Of a stretch of DNA of 64,000 nt, positions 11,012-20,343 are shown one piece after another. Numbering within the stretch: position 1 is the first letter of the stretch; each line of letters starts with the position of its first letter. The notes beneath the pieces are model-generated. The model searched no databases and was not told where the DNA came from. It saw only the letters and a program-made list of their open reading frames with translations. Origin of the DNA: Paenibacillus sp. OV219 (GTDB taxonomy: Bacteria; Bacillota; Bacilli; Paenibacillales; Paenibacillaceae); assembly GCF_900110075.1 (NCBI RefSeq), contig NZ_FOCJ01000003.1, positions 310,001-374,000 of the forward strand, in the 5' to 3' direction. The position numbers were made by a program, and so were the translations under genes.

Positions 11012-13462
11012 GTGTCTATCAAAAGAAAAATAGCGGTAACAACGCTTGCAGCCAGTCTCGTAACTGGTTCCTTGGCAGCATTGCCATACAGCGATAAAGG
11101 CTTGGCTGAGCAATTTGGACTAGTTAATGTTGCTTCTGCGGATGCATCCCCATATGATGCATTTTTGAACAGACTAGATAACATTTATCCGTATCTTACT
11201 GATGGTGATGTTATTACAATTAATAGTTTAAGAACTCAAATTTCTACTTTGGACAATATTAGTAAGATTGATCCATTAATGGCACTTCTACCTGGGGATC
11301 TTCAGGGCGATGAGGAATTCCAACAAGGTCTGTTCAATACGTTCAAAACGCTGGGATTGATTATGTATAGCACAAGCGCTGATCAAGTAAATGGCTATCA
11401 TTCTAATCCAGCACTTGACGTCGCTTTGGATTACTTGGCGGGTCAAACAGAAGTATCTAGGCTGACTGCTGATGACTTGGCTTTGTTCATCAATGCAGTA
11501 GAGACAGCGCTCTTGGATAACATAAGCGACATTGAGAACATAAATGATCTATTTGACGATGAATCAGGCAGCCTTGTAACTGGGCTTGTAAAAGCATCGT
11601 TAAGTGATGTATTGAGCAACGATGATTTGAAAGTAAGCCAAGTGCTCAATTGGATTAAAGACAATACAGACATCTCGAGCAACGAACTGGCTGAAGCTGT
11701 GGCTGAAACCTTTGCAGGCTTCTCGACAGATCTTACTTCCGGGGGAGCAGCAACCCAAGCGCTTATGGTTGCCTTTGTAAACGCAGAAGCAACAGATTCA
11801 CATGTCACTTCTTCTAACGGCCGTACGAAAACTTATTCACTTAAGGTTGATAACATCAAGCTTCCAAGTTATTTGGTTGAATGGAGCGAAGTCTCCAGCA
11901 GCTCTAATGTTACAGTGTCGGAGGATGGTCAAGTAGAACTGACCAGCGGCACTTCTGGTTCAGCGGTAATTAAGGCCTCGTTCTTGGGTAGAGAGGTATA
12001 CACCAATGTTAATGTTTCGTTCAGCATTTCTAATAATAATGATAACACCAGCACTCCACCGCCAGTAACTCCTCCAACTCCAACTACTGTTGAACAGTTG
12101 AAAGAGCTGAAGGACAAGATTGCTAGTGCGACAGGAGAAGAGAAAACGAAGCTTGTTCAGGAAGCGGTGACTAAAGCTACTGAAGCGATCAAAGCGCTGA
12201 GCAACGTTCCATTGAAGAAAGAAGTAGTGGATGGCGTTCTTGTCGTTAGCGTTGATAATGAAGCACTTCAGAAACAGTTTGATGATATTAAGGCAACTAT
12301 TGATGCACTGAAAGAAGCTGCTCCAGGTACAGAAGGCTCGTTGCCTAGCTTCAGCCTAGAATTAGAAGTTCCGGAGCTGCCGGGCGGAGCTGGGTACGTT
12401 ACAACCGGTATTAATAGCAGTTCACTTGCAAAAGCAAAGGCGCTCGGTATTACAAACTTGGAGTATAGCTCCTCCGGGTTCAAAGCAAACTTCCCGCTAA
12501 CTGCGCTAGTACCTTCTAGTACTGGAGCACAGTTAGCTAATCGCCTTGTTAACTTTGCCGCAGCGTCTAAGTATGAAGCGACGCCAGTTGTTGCTTCTAC
12601 CGATGAAACAATCAAGTTTACGATTAAAACAAGCACAGCTACAGCAGAATTGCTAGGTTCCAAGAAAGCGGCGTCTGATGTCTATGAAATCAGCGTAACT
12701 GCTGGAGATAAGCCTGTTGATCTATCCGGACAGCAAGTGAAGGTGAGCTTCCCGCTGAAGAATGTTGCGGGACTTGATAAAGAATTGCTGTCGGTTGCTA
12801 AGGTTGCTGATGGCAAGCTGGTATTCGAAGGCGGCGTAGTTGTTGGTAATACCCTCGTAGAGAATACGGATAAGCTTGGTACGTTCGTCGTTGTCGAGAA
12901 CAAGGTTGAGTTCAATGATATCTCGAAGGTAAAAGCATGGGCTGGCCGCCAGATCGAAGTGTTAGCTGCTAAAGGTGCAATTGAAGGCCGTAAAGCGGGT
13001 GCATTTGAACCGAACGGTCAAGTAACTCGTGCAGAGTTCGCGAAGATGCTCATCCGCGCTTTGGACCTGGACAAGACTGCTGTAACAGGAAAGTTCACGG
13101 ATGTGAAGGCAACTGACTGGTTCGCTCCATATGTAGCGGCAGCTGTCGAGGCTGGCATCATTAACGGCCGTACGGAAACAACATTCGTTCCGAACGCAAC
13201 GATTACGCGTGCAGAGATGGCTGTCATGGTCGCTCGCGCACTCGAAGCGACTAAAGGTGTTAAAGCTAGCGCTGATGACCTGAAGGCGCTTGAAGCGTTC
13301 AAGGACGCTGGCGACATCAATGCATCACTGAAGGATGGCGTAGCATTCGCAGCAAATAAAGGTTTGGTTGTTGGTGATAAAGGCAAGTTTAACCCTAACG
13401 CAACAGCGACTCGTGCCCAAGCGGCAGTAACGATCTACCGTGCGTACAATTTCAAGGGCTAA
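11012..13462 (+). CDS. Secreted SLH-domain surface protein
   Basis: An 816-residue exported protein. The N-terminus (KRK, then hydrophobic AVTTLAASLVTGSLAAL) is a signal peptide. Residues about 40-265 are mostly helical and unrecognised, about 270-343 resemble a bacterial Ig-like beta domain, and a Pro/Thr linker (TPPPVTPPTPT) follows. Three SLH repeats occupy about residues 634-815 (VTRAEFAKML, ITRAEMAVMV, ATRAQAAVTI), which bind pyruvylated secondary wall polymer. The frame opens at TTG 11006, but GAGGTGA at 10998-11004 fits GTG 11012. It lies between the phosphatase and the Wzz/kinase pair, suggesting a link between surface layer and polysaccharide. The main-body function is unknown. Confidence 0.88.
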   Translation: MSIKRKIAVTTLAASLVTGSLAALPYSDKGLAEQFGLVNVASADASPYDAFLNRLDNIYPYLTDGDVITINSLRTQISTLDNISKIDPLMALLPGDLQGDEEFQQGLFNTFKTLGLIMYSTSADQVNGYHSNPALDVALDYLAGQTEVSRLTADDLALFINAVETALLDNISDIENINDLFDDESGSLVTGLVKASLSDVLSNDDLKVSQVLNWIKDNTDISSNELAEAVAETFAGFSTDLTSGGAATQALMVAFVNAEATDSHVTSSNGRTKTYSLKVDNIKLPSYLVEWSEVSSSSNVTVSEDGQVELTSGTSGSAVIKASFLGREVYTNVNVSFSISNNNDNTSTPPPVTPPTPTTVEQLKELKDKIASATGEEKTKLVQEAVTKATEAIKALSNVPLKKEVVDGVLVVSVDNEALQKQFDDIKATIDALKEAAPGTEGSLPSFSLELEVPELPGGAGYVTTGINSSSLAKAKALGITNLEYSSSGFKANFPLTALVPSSTGAQLANRLVNFAAASKYEATPVVASTDETIKFTIKTSTATAELLGSKKAASDVYEISVTAGDKPVDLSGQQVKVSFPLKNVAGLDKELLSVAKVADGKLVFEGGVVVGNTLVENTDKLGTFVVVENKVEFNDISKVKAWAGRQIEVLAAKGAIEGRKAGAFEPNGQVTRAEFAKMLIRALDLDKTAVTGKFTDVKATDWFAPYVAAAVEAGIINGRTETTFVPNATITRAEMAVMVARALEATKGVKASADDLKALEAFKDAGDINASLKDGVAFAANKGLVVGDKGKFNPNATATRAQAAVTIYRAYNFKG

Positions 13463-13486
13463 AAAGTAAGTATGAATGCAGTTATG

Positions 13487-13525
13487 AATATACATCCTCC
13501 TTCAATGGGGGATGTATATTACTTT
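13487..13525 (+). terminator. Hairpin terminator after the SLH gene
   Basis: AATATACATCCTCC (13487-13500) pairs over 14 bp, with one T-G wobble, with GGGGATGTATATT plus a preceding G (13507-13520). The loop is TTCAATG-like and very short. The downstream ACTTTATT is only moderately T-rich. Confidence 0.65.
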
Positions 13526-13585
13526 ATTGATCAATTACATCCAAATTAACCCAAAATTAAATATAGAAAATGTGAGGGATATAAC

Positions 13586-14347
13586 GTGCAGATGGAATTA
13601 GAGCTCCGAGACTACATCCAGATCATTATGAAACGAAAGTGGATGATAGTGGCCATTGTACTCGTTTGTTCAATGGCATCGGGGTTGTACAGCTACTTCA
13701 TGATACAGCCGACCTATGAAGCAACGACAAAGATTGTAGTAAACCGTACGGCAACAGATAGTTCTGTTAACGACTCAAACCTTATCAACGAAGTCAATGC
13801 CAATCTCCGCTTGATCGATACGTACAAGGAAATTATTAAGACACCTGCCATTATGGAAGTTGTGGCGGAGCAGCATCCGGAGTTTAACTTGATTGCAGAT
13901 GACCTGATTAAGAAAGTGAAGGTTAGTTCTGTTAATAATACGCAAGTGATGACCTTGAATGTACAAGACCCTTCCTATGAGACAGCTGCCCAAATTGTGA
14001 ATGCGATCTCTCTCGTCTTCAAGGAACAAATCCCTACTATTTTCAACGTGAAGAACGTAACGCTCTTGAACTTGGCTGATCTGCATCCAGTTAAACAGCC
14101 CGTACCGGTTAATATGAAATTAAAGCTGAATGTAATCTTAGCGTTCGTAGTATCTTTGATCGGCGCAGTAGGTATAGCATTCCTGTTGGATTATTTGGAT
14201 GACACCATCAAGACGGAAGCAGATGTAATGCGGTTCCTCGAGCTCCCCACACTTGGTCAAATTGCACGAATGGATAATCAGGGACTAGACCGGAAACAAG
14301 CAACTACAGCTCGAAAAGCAAAGGCGGGTGAAGTCAAGCATGTCTAA
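13586..14347 (+). CDS. ywqC: Wzz/YwqC-type polysaccharide co-polymerase and kinase activator
   Basis: A 253-residue membrane protein with the Wzz architecture: short cytoplasmic start, membrane helix at about 18-37, an extracytoplasmic helical domain, second helix at about 185-205, and a cytoplasmic tail that activates the partner tyrosine kinase. LELRDYIQIIMKRKW is the family start and LKLNVILAFVVSLIGAVGIAF the second membrane span. GTG 13586 has GAGGG 7 nt upstream. It overlaps the kinase by 8 bp. Together they are expected to set chain length of the polysaccharide made by the following cluster. Confidence 0.9.
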   Translation: MQMELELRDYIQIIMKRKWMIVAIVLVCSMASGLYSYFMIQPTYEATTKIVVNRTATDSSVNDSNLINEVNANLRLIDTYKEIIKTPAIMEVVAEQHPEFNLIADDLIKKVKVSSVNNTQVMTLNVQDPSYETAAQIVNAISLVFKEQIPTIFNVKNVTLLNLADLHPVKQPVPVNMKLKLNVILAFVVSLIGAVGIAFLLDYLDDTIKTEADVMRFLELPTLGQIARMDNQGLDRKQATTARKAKAGEVKHV

Positions 14348-15032
14348 GTTGGCGAGTAAGAGGCGTCTCATCTCGTTGGTCGAACCCAAGTCCCCCATAT
14401 CGGAAGCCTATCGCTCTCTCCGCACCAATATTGACTTCTCATCAGTTGACGACAAGGTTCAGGTCATTATGGTAACTTCGGCATCTCCTGGTGAAGGGAA
14501 GTCGACAACAATTGCAAATTTGGCGGTTGTCTATGCGCAGGCCGATCGGAGCGTAGTGCTCATCGATGCGGACATGAGGAGACCGACCAGTCATCATACG
14601 TTCAGATTAAGTAATCGTCATGGCTTATCCTCCGTATTGTCTCGTCAATGTGAAGTAGAGGAGGCAGTGCAAGCAACCGATATCCCGAATCTCTCTATAA
14701 TGACTTCAGGTCCAGTACCGCCTAATCCCGCAGAAATGTTGGCATCGAAGCGTATGAGCTTGTTAATTGAGCAATTACGTGAACAGTTTGATGTCATTCT
14801 TGTTGATACTCCTCCTACACTCGCAGTTACTGATGCTCAAATCGTTTCTACGAAATGTGATGGCTCCCTGTTAGTACTGGAATCCGGTAAAGTGAAGCGC
14901 GATATGGTCGTGAAAGCGAAACAGCAGCTTACCCAGGTTAATGCGCGTATTCTTGGGGTCGTTCTTAATAATGTCAAGCAGAAGAACGGTGACGGGTACT
15001 ACTATTACCACTATAACGACGCAAATAAATAG
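14340..15032 (+). CDS. ywqD: BY-type protein tyrosine kinase (YwqD/CapB/EpsB type)
   Basis: A 230-residue cytosolic kinase. It has a Walker A motif (SASPGEGKST, 47-56), Walker A' LIDADMRRP (74-82), Walker B ILVDTPP, and a C-terminal tyrosine cluster (Tyr220-223 and Tyr225) for autophosphorylation. SEAYRSLRTNI near the N-terminus is the usual oligomerisation motif. The frame opens at GTG 14328, but AAGGCGGGTG at 14321-14330 is correctly spaced for ATG 14340. The separate activator gene upstream is the normal Firmicute arrangement. It regulates polysaccharide assembly and possibly sugar-nucleotide dehydrogenases such as Ugd. Confidence 0.93.
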   Translation: MSKLASKRRLISLVEPKSPISEAYRSLRTNIDFSSVDDKVQVIMVTSASPGEGKSTTIANLAVVYAQADRSVVLIDADMRRPTSHHTFRLSNRHGLSSVLSRQCEVEEAVQATDIPNLSIMTSGPVPPNPAEMLASKRMSLLIEQLREQFDVILVDTPPTLAVTDAQIVSTKCDGSLLVLESGKVKRDMVVKAKQQLTQVNARILGVVLNNVKQKNGDGYYYYHYNDANK

Positions 15033-15046
15033 TCCTAAAGTATTGT

Positions 15047-15072
15047 TATAATAGACAAAAGGGTCTATTATA
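15047..15072 (+). other. Inverted repeat downstream of the kinase gene
   Basis: TATAATAGAC (15047-15056) and GTCTATTATA (15063-15072) form a perfect 10-bp stem with a 6-nt loop, followed by TATTTGGG. It could be a weak terminator; it also contains a -10-like TATAAT, but no -35 is seen. Confidence 0.4.
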
Positions 15073-15140
15073 TATTTGGGTATATTGTCGGATTATGCCA
15101 AATGAGTGAGAATAATGACCTAATTACCCATGATATAAAC

Positions 15141-15276
15141 AAAAGGTGATGTCTACTGAACCTCTATCACATGCAGGCACTCGATTACGCTGTGGGCAAA
15201 TTGCCTTAGACGTTCATCGTCAAGGGTGTAATGTGAGGATGGGTTCAATGCCCTTTATTTGGATGAGAGAAAATCC
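15141..15276 (+). ncRNA. Structured leader RNA resembling the EAR (epsC) antitermination element
   Basis: Non-coding stretch between the kinase gene and galU with many mutually consistent helices: GTGAT (15146-15150)/ATCAC (15166-15170); CTC (15180-15182) and ATTAC (15184-15188) with GTAAT (15228-15232) and GAG (15235-15237), enclosing two small hairpins GGCA/TGCC (15195-15205) and GACG/CGTC (15209-15221); GAACC (15158-15162) with GGTTC (15242-15246) as a possible pseudoknot; GGAT/ATCC (15261-15276). A terminator follows. In B. subtilis the EAR element lies between epsB (kinase) and epsC and lets polymerase read through terminators of the eps operon; the position here is equivalent. Identity is inferred from position and structure, not from a covariance-model search. 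Confidence 0.6.
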
Positions 15277-15287
15277 TATATAAAAAG

Positions 15288-15335
15288 ACGAGCTATGCTT
15301 TTTATATTTATGAAAAGTATAGCTTATTTTTTTAT
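15288..15335 (+). terminator. Terminator just before galU
   Basis: AGCTATGCTTTT (15291-15302) pairs with AAAAGTATAGCT (15313-15324), one G-T wobble, and is followed by TATTTTTTTA. A strong terminator directly upstream of the polysaccharide genes makes sense if the preceding structured RNA controls read-through. Confidence 0.8.
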
Positions 15336-15368
15336 CTGCAAGTGATTGATGGAAGAGGGTGAGGAAGA

Positions 15369-16250
15369 TTGAAGAAGGTTAGAAAAGCAATCATTCCAGC
15401 GGCGGGCCTAGGGACAAGATTCTTGCCGGCAACAAAGGCGATGCCCAAAGAAATGCTTCCGATTGTCGATAAACCTACAATCCAATACATCGTAGAAGAA
15501 GCTGTTGCATCAGGGATTGAAGATATTATTATCGTGACAGGCAAAGGAAAGCGCGCGATTGAGGACCACTTCGACAGTGCATTTGAGCTGGAAACAAACC
15601 TCATGGAGAAGGGCAAGCTGGAGCTGCTTGGAGAGGTACGCAAATCGTCTAGTGTAGATATTCACTATATTAGACAGAAGGAACCTAGAGGCCTTGGCCA
15701 CGCAGTATGGTGTGCACGTAAGTTTATCGGGGATGAGCCATTCGCTGTCCTTCTTGGTGATGACATCGTTGTTGCAGATGTACCATGTACGAAACAGCTT
15801 ATCACTCAGTATGAGAAAGTGCAGCGCTCCGTTGTTGGTGTTCAAGCGATCTCCATTGAACAAACGGAACGCTATGGGATCGTTGATCCACGTGAAGCAA
15901 TCGGCAAGCTCTATTCAGTAAATCGGTTTGTTGAGAAGCCGAAGTTAGGTACAGCACCTTCGAATTTGGCGATTATGGGAAGATATATTCTAACCCCTGA
16001 CATATTTGATTATCTAGAGAGCCAGGAGGCAGGAGCAGGCGGAGAAATTCAATTGACCGATGCGATTCAGAGGTTGAATGAAGTTCAAGGTGCTTATGCG
16101 TATGATTTTGACGGAAAACGTTATGACGTGGGTGAGAAGCTCGGCTTTATTACCACTATGATTGATTTTGCACTTGCAAATGTAGAGCTGCGAGCTCCTC
16201 TATTAGCGGCACTTGAAGAAGTTCTTAAACAAGAACGAACGAAGAAATAG
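15369..16250 (+). CDS. galU: UTP-glucose-1-phosphate uridylyltransferase
   Basis: Makes UDP-glucose from UTP and glucose-1-phosphate, the precursor for glucosyl and (through Ugd) glucuronosyl units. The 293-residue enzyme has the nucleotide-binding start [22 protein letters not shown], which is diagnostic of GalU, and VEKP and the QLTDAI segment later. The start is TTG 15369 preceded by GGGTGAGGA. First coding gene of the long polysaccharide cluster, immediately after the terminator at 15288-15335. Confidence 0.96.
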   Translation: MKKVRKAIIPAAGLGTRFLPATKAMPKEMLPIVDKPTIQYIVEEAVASGIEDIIIVTGKGKRAIEDHFDSAFELETNLMEKGKLELLGEVRKSSSVDIHYIRQKEPRGLGHAVWCARKFIGDEPFAVLLGDDIVVADVPCTKQLITQYEKVQRSVVGVQAISIEQTERYGIVDPREAIGKLYSVNRFVEKPKLGTAPSNLAIMGRYILTPDIFDYLESQEAGAGGEIQLTDAIQRLNEVQGAYAYDFDGKRYDVGEKLGFITTMIDFALANVELRAPLLAALEEVLKQERTKK

Positions 16251-16271
16251 AACTGGAAGCGGGTGGGAATA

Positions 16272-16970
16272 ATGGGCTTATCCTCACGGCAAAGCGATGG
16301 GGATGTAATCTTAGAACGCAGCCTCTCTGCTTCAATCCAACCAGCAGAAAGAACAACGAACTTCTCCTTCTATCTCATGATGAAACGTGTGATGGATGTT
16401 ATAGGAGCGATGCTTGGACTAATTTTCTTAATACCGCTGTTCATTGTCATAGCGATTATAATCAAGATCGAGGACCCGAGTGGTCCTATATTTTTTTATC
16501 AGGTACGAGTCGGGAAGAACGAAAAGTCGTTCCGTATGTACAAGTTTAGATCCATGGTTTCCAATGCGGAAGAGCTCCTCGATGGGCTATTGGAACAGAA
16601 CGAAGTTAGTGGAGCCATGTTCAAGATGAAAGAAGACCCGAGAATTACTAGTGTGGGCAAGTTCATTCGAAGAACGAGTATTGATGAACTACCGCAGCTT
16701 TGGAACGTCATTCGGGGCGACATGTCTCTTGTTGGACCAAGGCCGCCTCTTCCGCGTGAAGTCGACGAATACACAAGCTATGACAAGATGAGGCTGCGAG
16801 CTACGCCAGGCTGCACGGGACTATGGCAGGTAAGCGGAAGAAGCCAACTAAGCTTTAATGAGATGGTTGAGCTGGATTTGATGTACATAGAACAAAGAAG
16901 TGTTGCCTTTGATATCAAGATTATTTTTAAGACCGTAAAAGTACTGCTAGGATCAAATGATGCTTTTTAA
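16272..16970 (+). CDS. Initiating undecaprenyl-phosphate sugar-1-phosphate transferase (WbaP/EpsL type)
   Basis: A 232-residue bacterial sugar transferase that moves hexose-1-phosphate from UDP-sugar to undecaprenyl phosphate, starting the repeat unit. A membrane-embedded helix (about 40-63, GAMLGLIFLIPLFIVIAII) precedes the catalytic domain with GPIFFYQVRVG, YKFRSM, the DPRIT and RRTSIDELPQLWNV signatures and DMSLVGPRPPLP. The frame opens at GTG 16263; ATG 16272 is preferred because GGTGG then acts as ribosome site. Only the C-terminal catalytic half of WbaP is present, as in most Firmicute enzymes. Glucose or galactose specificity is undecided. Confidence 0.92.
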   Translation: MGLSSRQSDGDVILERSLSASIQPAERTTNFSFYLMMKRVMDVIGAMLGLIFLIPLFIVIAIIIKIEDPSGPIFFYQVRVGKNEKSFRMYKFRSMVSNAEELLDGLLEQNEVSGAMFKMKEDPRITSVGKFIRRTSIDELPQLWNVIRGDMSLVGPRPPLPREVDEYTSYDKMRLRATPGCTGLWQVSGRSQLSFNEMVELDLMYIEQRSVAFDIKIIFKTVKVLLGSNDAF

Positions 16971-17000
16971 CATCGAAATCTTCAGTTCAGAGGTGTAGGT

Positions 17001-17939
17001 ATGGAGATAGGTTCGAAGATATATATAGCTGGACACAGAGGCTTGGTCGGTTCAGCAATAACGAGAGTATTAGAAGAAAGAGGCTATCAGAATCTTATCT
17101 ATCGCACTAGTTCAGAATTGGACCTGCGGGAGCGTGATCAGGTTCAGAGATTCTTTGAAGAGAACGATATTGACTATGTCTTTCTAGCTGCCGCTAAAGT
17201 AGGCGGTATTGTTGCAAACAATGAATATCCTGCGGATTTCATTCGAGATAATTTGCTTATTCAAACAAACGTGATCGATTCTGCATATCGTGCCGGGGTT
17301 AAGAAACTATTGTTTCTAGGTTCCACATGCATTTATCCCAAGTTTGCGCCTCAACCATTGAAGGAAGAGTATCTGCTGACGGGAGAGCTCGAACCTACTA
17401 ACCAACCTTATGCCATCGCGAAGATCGCTGGTATTAATATGTGCCAATCTTACAATCGCCAATACGGAACGAAGTTTATCTCAGTAATGCCAACGAATAT
17501 GTATGGACCGAATGATAACTTCGATTTAAAGACATCTCATGTATTGCCTGCACTTATTCGAAAGTTTCATGAGGCCAAAGAAGCCGAAGCACTAACTGTT
17601 GAGGTATGGGGGACGGGCAAGCCAAAACGCGAGTTTTTACACTCAGACGATCTGGCGGAAGCGTGTCTATTCTTAATGGAACATTACGAGGACAGTGAAA
17701 TCGTCAACATTGGCGTAGGTGAAGATATCTCTATCAAAGATTTGGCTTTTCTCATCAAGGATGTGGTCGGATATGAGGGGGATGTTGTATTTAACACTTC
17801 CGCACCGGACGGCACACCAAGAAAGCTGGTCGATGTAACGAAAATTAACGGACTCGGATGGAAAGCAACAATACCGCTTGAGCAAGGAATTCGAGCTGTT
17901 TATGAAGCATTTCAGGCTGAACAAGTGGTAAGACAATAA
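17001..17939 (+). CDS. fcl: GDP-L-fucose synthase
   Basis: Bifunctional 3,5-epimerase/4-reductase converting GDP-4-keto-6-deoxymannose to GDP-L-fucose. The 312-residue SDR enzyme has [12 protein letters not shown] as Rossmann loop, the catalytic Ser region LGSTCIYP, and YxxxK in PYAIAKIAG, followed by [11 protein letters not shown], a GDP-fucose synthase hallmark. ATG 17001 has AGAGGTGTAGG upstream. It lies next to gmd, giving the complete GDP-mannose to GDP-fucose route with manC at 29720. Confidence 0.95.
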   Translation: MEIGSKIYIAGHRGLVGSAITRVLEERGYQNLIYRTSSELDLRERDQVQRFFEENDIDYVFLAAAKVGGIVANNEYPADFIRDNLLIQTNVIDSAYRAGVKKLLFLGSTCIYPKFAPQPLKEEYLLTGELEPTNQPYAIAKIAGINMCQSYNRQYGTKFISVMPTNMYGPNDNFDLKTSHVLPALIRKFHEAKEAEALTVEVWGTGKPKREFLHSDDLAEACLFLMEHYEDSEIVNIGVGEDISIKDLAFLIKDVVGYEGDVVFNTSAPDGTPRKLVDVTKINGLGWKATIPLEQGIRAVYEAFQAEQVVRQ

Positions 17940-17963
17940 CATTCATGAGATAGGGTGGGAATG

Positions 17964-19058
17964 ATGGGTAAGTGTGCACTAATTACTGGAGTAACCGGTC
18001 AGGATGGCTCCTATCTAGCTGAGTTTCTATTAGATAAGGGTTATGAGGTACATGGTGTTATTCGTCGCAGCTCGTCATACAACCAGGAGCGGCTGGAGGA
18101 TATATTGTCCGAAGAAGAAGCGAGCAATATTATGAGCAATAAGAACTTTCATCTCCATTATGGCGATGTGACCGATGCGCTTAACGTTACCCGATTAATA
18201 AGCGAGATCCGCCCGGATGAAATTTATAACCTCGCAGCACAGTCGCATGTCCGTGTCTCCTTCGATATGCCAGGTTACACCTTGGACGTCGATGGCAAAG
18301 GCACTTTGAATATTCTAGAGGCTGTAAGGCTTCTGGGAATGACAGATAAGACTCGTGTATATCAGGCATCTACCTCCGAATTGTTTGGGAAGGTTCAAGA
18401 AGTTCCTCAGAAGGAAACGACTCCATTCTATCCTCGTTCCCCATATGGCGTAGCCAAAATTTATGGATTCTGGATTACCAAGAACTATCGCGAATCGTAT
18501 AACATGTTTGCCGTCAATGGCATTCTATTCAATCATGAATCCGAGCGCCGCGGAGAGACCTTTGTTACCCGGAAAATCACACTGGCAGCTACCAGAATTG
18601 CACAAGGCAAGCAAAAGAAGCTGCAGCTCGGCAATTTGGAGTCACTGCGTGACTGGGGTTATGCCAAGGACTATGTCGAGTGCATGTGGCTGATCCTGCA
18701 GCATGACAAGCCGGAGGATTTCGTTATCGCTACAGGAGAGATGCACACGGTACGTGAGTTTGTGGAGCTGGCATTTAAGCATGTAGGCATCCAAATCGAA
18801 TGGCAAGGTAGCGGTGTAGAGGAGAAGGGCATTAACAAGTCTACGGGCGAAGTTATTGTTGAAGTAGATCCTACCTTCTTCAGACCGGCCGAAGTTGAAC
18901 AGCTGCTAGGTGATCCGACGAAAGCTAAGACCTTATTGGGCTGGAATCCTACTAGAACCTCCTTCGAGGAGCTGGTAAGTAAGATGGTTCAATACGATAT
19001 GGCCAAAGTCAGCACGGAAGAAGGAAGTAAGAAAATGTTCGATGGGGTGTTGGTGTAG
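17964..19058 (+). CDS. gmd: GDP-mannose 4,6-dehydratase
   Basis: Converts GDP-D-mannose to GDP-4-keto-6-deoxy-D-mannose. A 364-residue SDR protein: [17 protein letters not shown] (NADP-binding), [11 protein letters not shown], catalytic ASTSELFG and YxxxK in [12 protein letters not shown], then [17 protein letters not shown] for GDP-sugar binding. ATG 17961 and 17964 are both possible behind AGGGTGGG (17952-17959); 17964 gives the better spacing. The family often reads FNHESPRRG; here the Pro is Glu, probably tolerated. Confidence 0.95.
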   Translation: MGKCALITGVTGQDGSYLAEFLLDKGYEVHGVIRRSSSYNQERLEDILSEEEASNIMSNKNFHLHYGDVTDALNVTRLISEIRPDEIYNLAAQSHVRVSFDMPGYTLDVDGKGTLNILEAVRLLGMTDKTRVYQASTSELFGKVQEVPQKETTPFYPRSPYGVAKIYGFWITKNYRESYNMFAVNGILFNHESERRGETFVTRKITLAATRIAQGKQKKLQLGNLESLRDWGYAKDYVECMWLILQHDKPEDFVIATGEMHTVREFVELAFKHVGIQIEWQGSGVEEKGINKSTGEVIVEVDPTFFRPAEVEQLLGDPTKAKTLLGWNPTRTSFEELVSKMVQYDMAKVSTEEGSKKMFDGVLV

Positions 19059-19062
19059 AACA

Positions 19063-20325
19063 ATGACAAGCTCAGAAGCAAATGCGAAGAAAAAGTTGCT
19101 TATCTACGCGCACTATTACCACCCTGATGTCGCATCAACAGGTCAAATTCTGAAAGAACTAGCGGAAGGCATGCTTCCTTCCTTCGAAATAACGGTTATT
19201 TGTGTAGTTCCCTCCTACACTGGGGCGGTGGCTGCCGAGTATAAGACTAGGATGTTTTATTACGAAGAAATGAATGGAGTCAAGGTCATTCGAATTCGCG
19301 TTCCAGAATTCACAAAGAGCAGCAAGCTCAGCAGGGTTAAGAACATTGTTTCTTACTTTGTTGGCGCAATGATTGCAACGTTCAAAGCTGGCAAGATGGA
19401 TTATGTCTATTCCATTTCACAGCCACCTATCCTTGGCGGGCTGATTGGAGTATGGGGCAAATGGGTGAAACGGGCCAAGTACATTTACAACATCCAGGAT
19501 TTCAACCCTGAACAAACGATAGCTGTTAAATATAGCGACAATAAACTGATTCTGAACGCCATGCTGTGGTTTGATAAATTTAGCAGCAGAAGTGCTGATA
19601 AGGTTATTTTAGTTGGCCGAGATATGGTCGAAACGCTAAAAGCTAGATTCCAAGGCAAGAAGGTGCCTAATCATACCTTTATTAATAACTGGATCAATGA
19701 GAAGGAGATTTATCCTCTTCCAGCGGATCATGAACAGGTATTGGCCTTTAAGCGAAAGTATGGATTAGTAAATAAATTCGTCATTATGTATTCTGGCAAC
19801 ATCGGCCTTTATTATGATCTTGAAAATATGATGCCTGTCATCAAGAGGTTCAAGGATCGTAATGATGTGGTGTTTGCCTTTATTGGAGAAGGATCTGTTC
19901 GGCATCAACTAATCAGCTATAAGGAAAAGCATGATCTTGAGAATGTCGTCTTTATCCCTTATCAGAAGAAGTCTGATCTCATTTATAGCCTAAATGCAGG
20001 TGATGTTCATTGGTGCATTAACGCTCAAGGTATTAAAGGTATCTCCGTTCCGAGTAAGCTGTATGGCATCATGGCAGCAGGGAAACCGATATTAGGAGTC
20101 TTGGAACAGGGTTCTGAAGCTCGTTTGATAATGGAAGAATCGCAATGTGGTTATGTGACGGAACCGGGAAGTTACAATGAAGTTGAAGCCATTATTAATC
20201 GTCTTCTAAGTGAGAAAGATAGCAGCGTTCGATCAGAGATGAGTGAGCGAGCAAGGGCCTACTTGGTTAAGAATCTTACGAAGGATGTATCTATTAACAA
20301 GTATATTCTTGAAATTAGTAATTAA
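19063..20325 (+). CDS. GT4 glycosyltransferase, WcaI-like
   Basis: A 420-residue GT-B enzyme. N-terminal acceptor domain begins KKLLIYAHYYHPDVASTGQIL, characteristic of the WcaI/colanic-acid fucosyltransferase group; the C-terminal donor domain has MYSGNIGLYYDLENM and the motif PSKLYGIMAAGKPILGV. The frame runs back to ATG 19042 inside gmd, but ATG 19063, just after the gmd stop, is the likelier start although its ribosome site (GGTG) is weak. Since gmd and fcl directly precede it, a fucosyl donor is plausible but not demonstrated. Confidence 0.82.
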   Translation: MTSSEANAKKKLLIYAHYYHPDVASTGQILKELAEGMLPSFEITVICVVPSYTGAVAAEYKTRMFYYEEMNGVKVIRIRVPEFTKSSKLSRVKNIVSYFVGAMIATFKAGKMDYVYSISQPPILGGLIGVWGKWVKRAKYIYNIQDFNPEQTIAVKYSDNKLILNAMLWFDKFSSRSADKVILVGRDMVETLKARFQGKKVPNHTFINNWINEKEIYPLPADHEQVLAFKRKYGLVNKFVIMYSGNIGLYYDLENMMPVIKRFKDRNDVVFAFIGEGSVRHQLISYKEKHDLENVVFIPYQKKSDLIYSLNAGDVHWCINAQGIKGISVPSKLYGIMAAGKPILGVLEQGSEARLIMEESQCGYVTEPGSYNEVEAIINRLLSEKDSSVRSEMSERARAYLVKNLTKDVSINKYILEISN

Positions 20326-20343
20326 CAGCTGAGGGCGATAGAT

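Noticed and set aside
15047..15052. TATAAT after the kinase gene as a promoter for the polysaccharide genes
   Set aside because: No -35 hexamer at 16-18 bp upstream, and it is buried in an inverted repeat; kept only as a hairpin.
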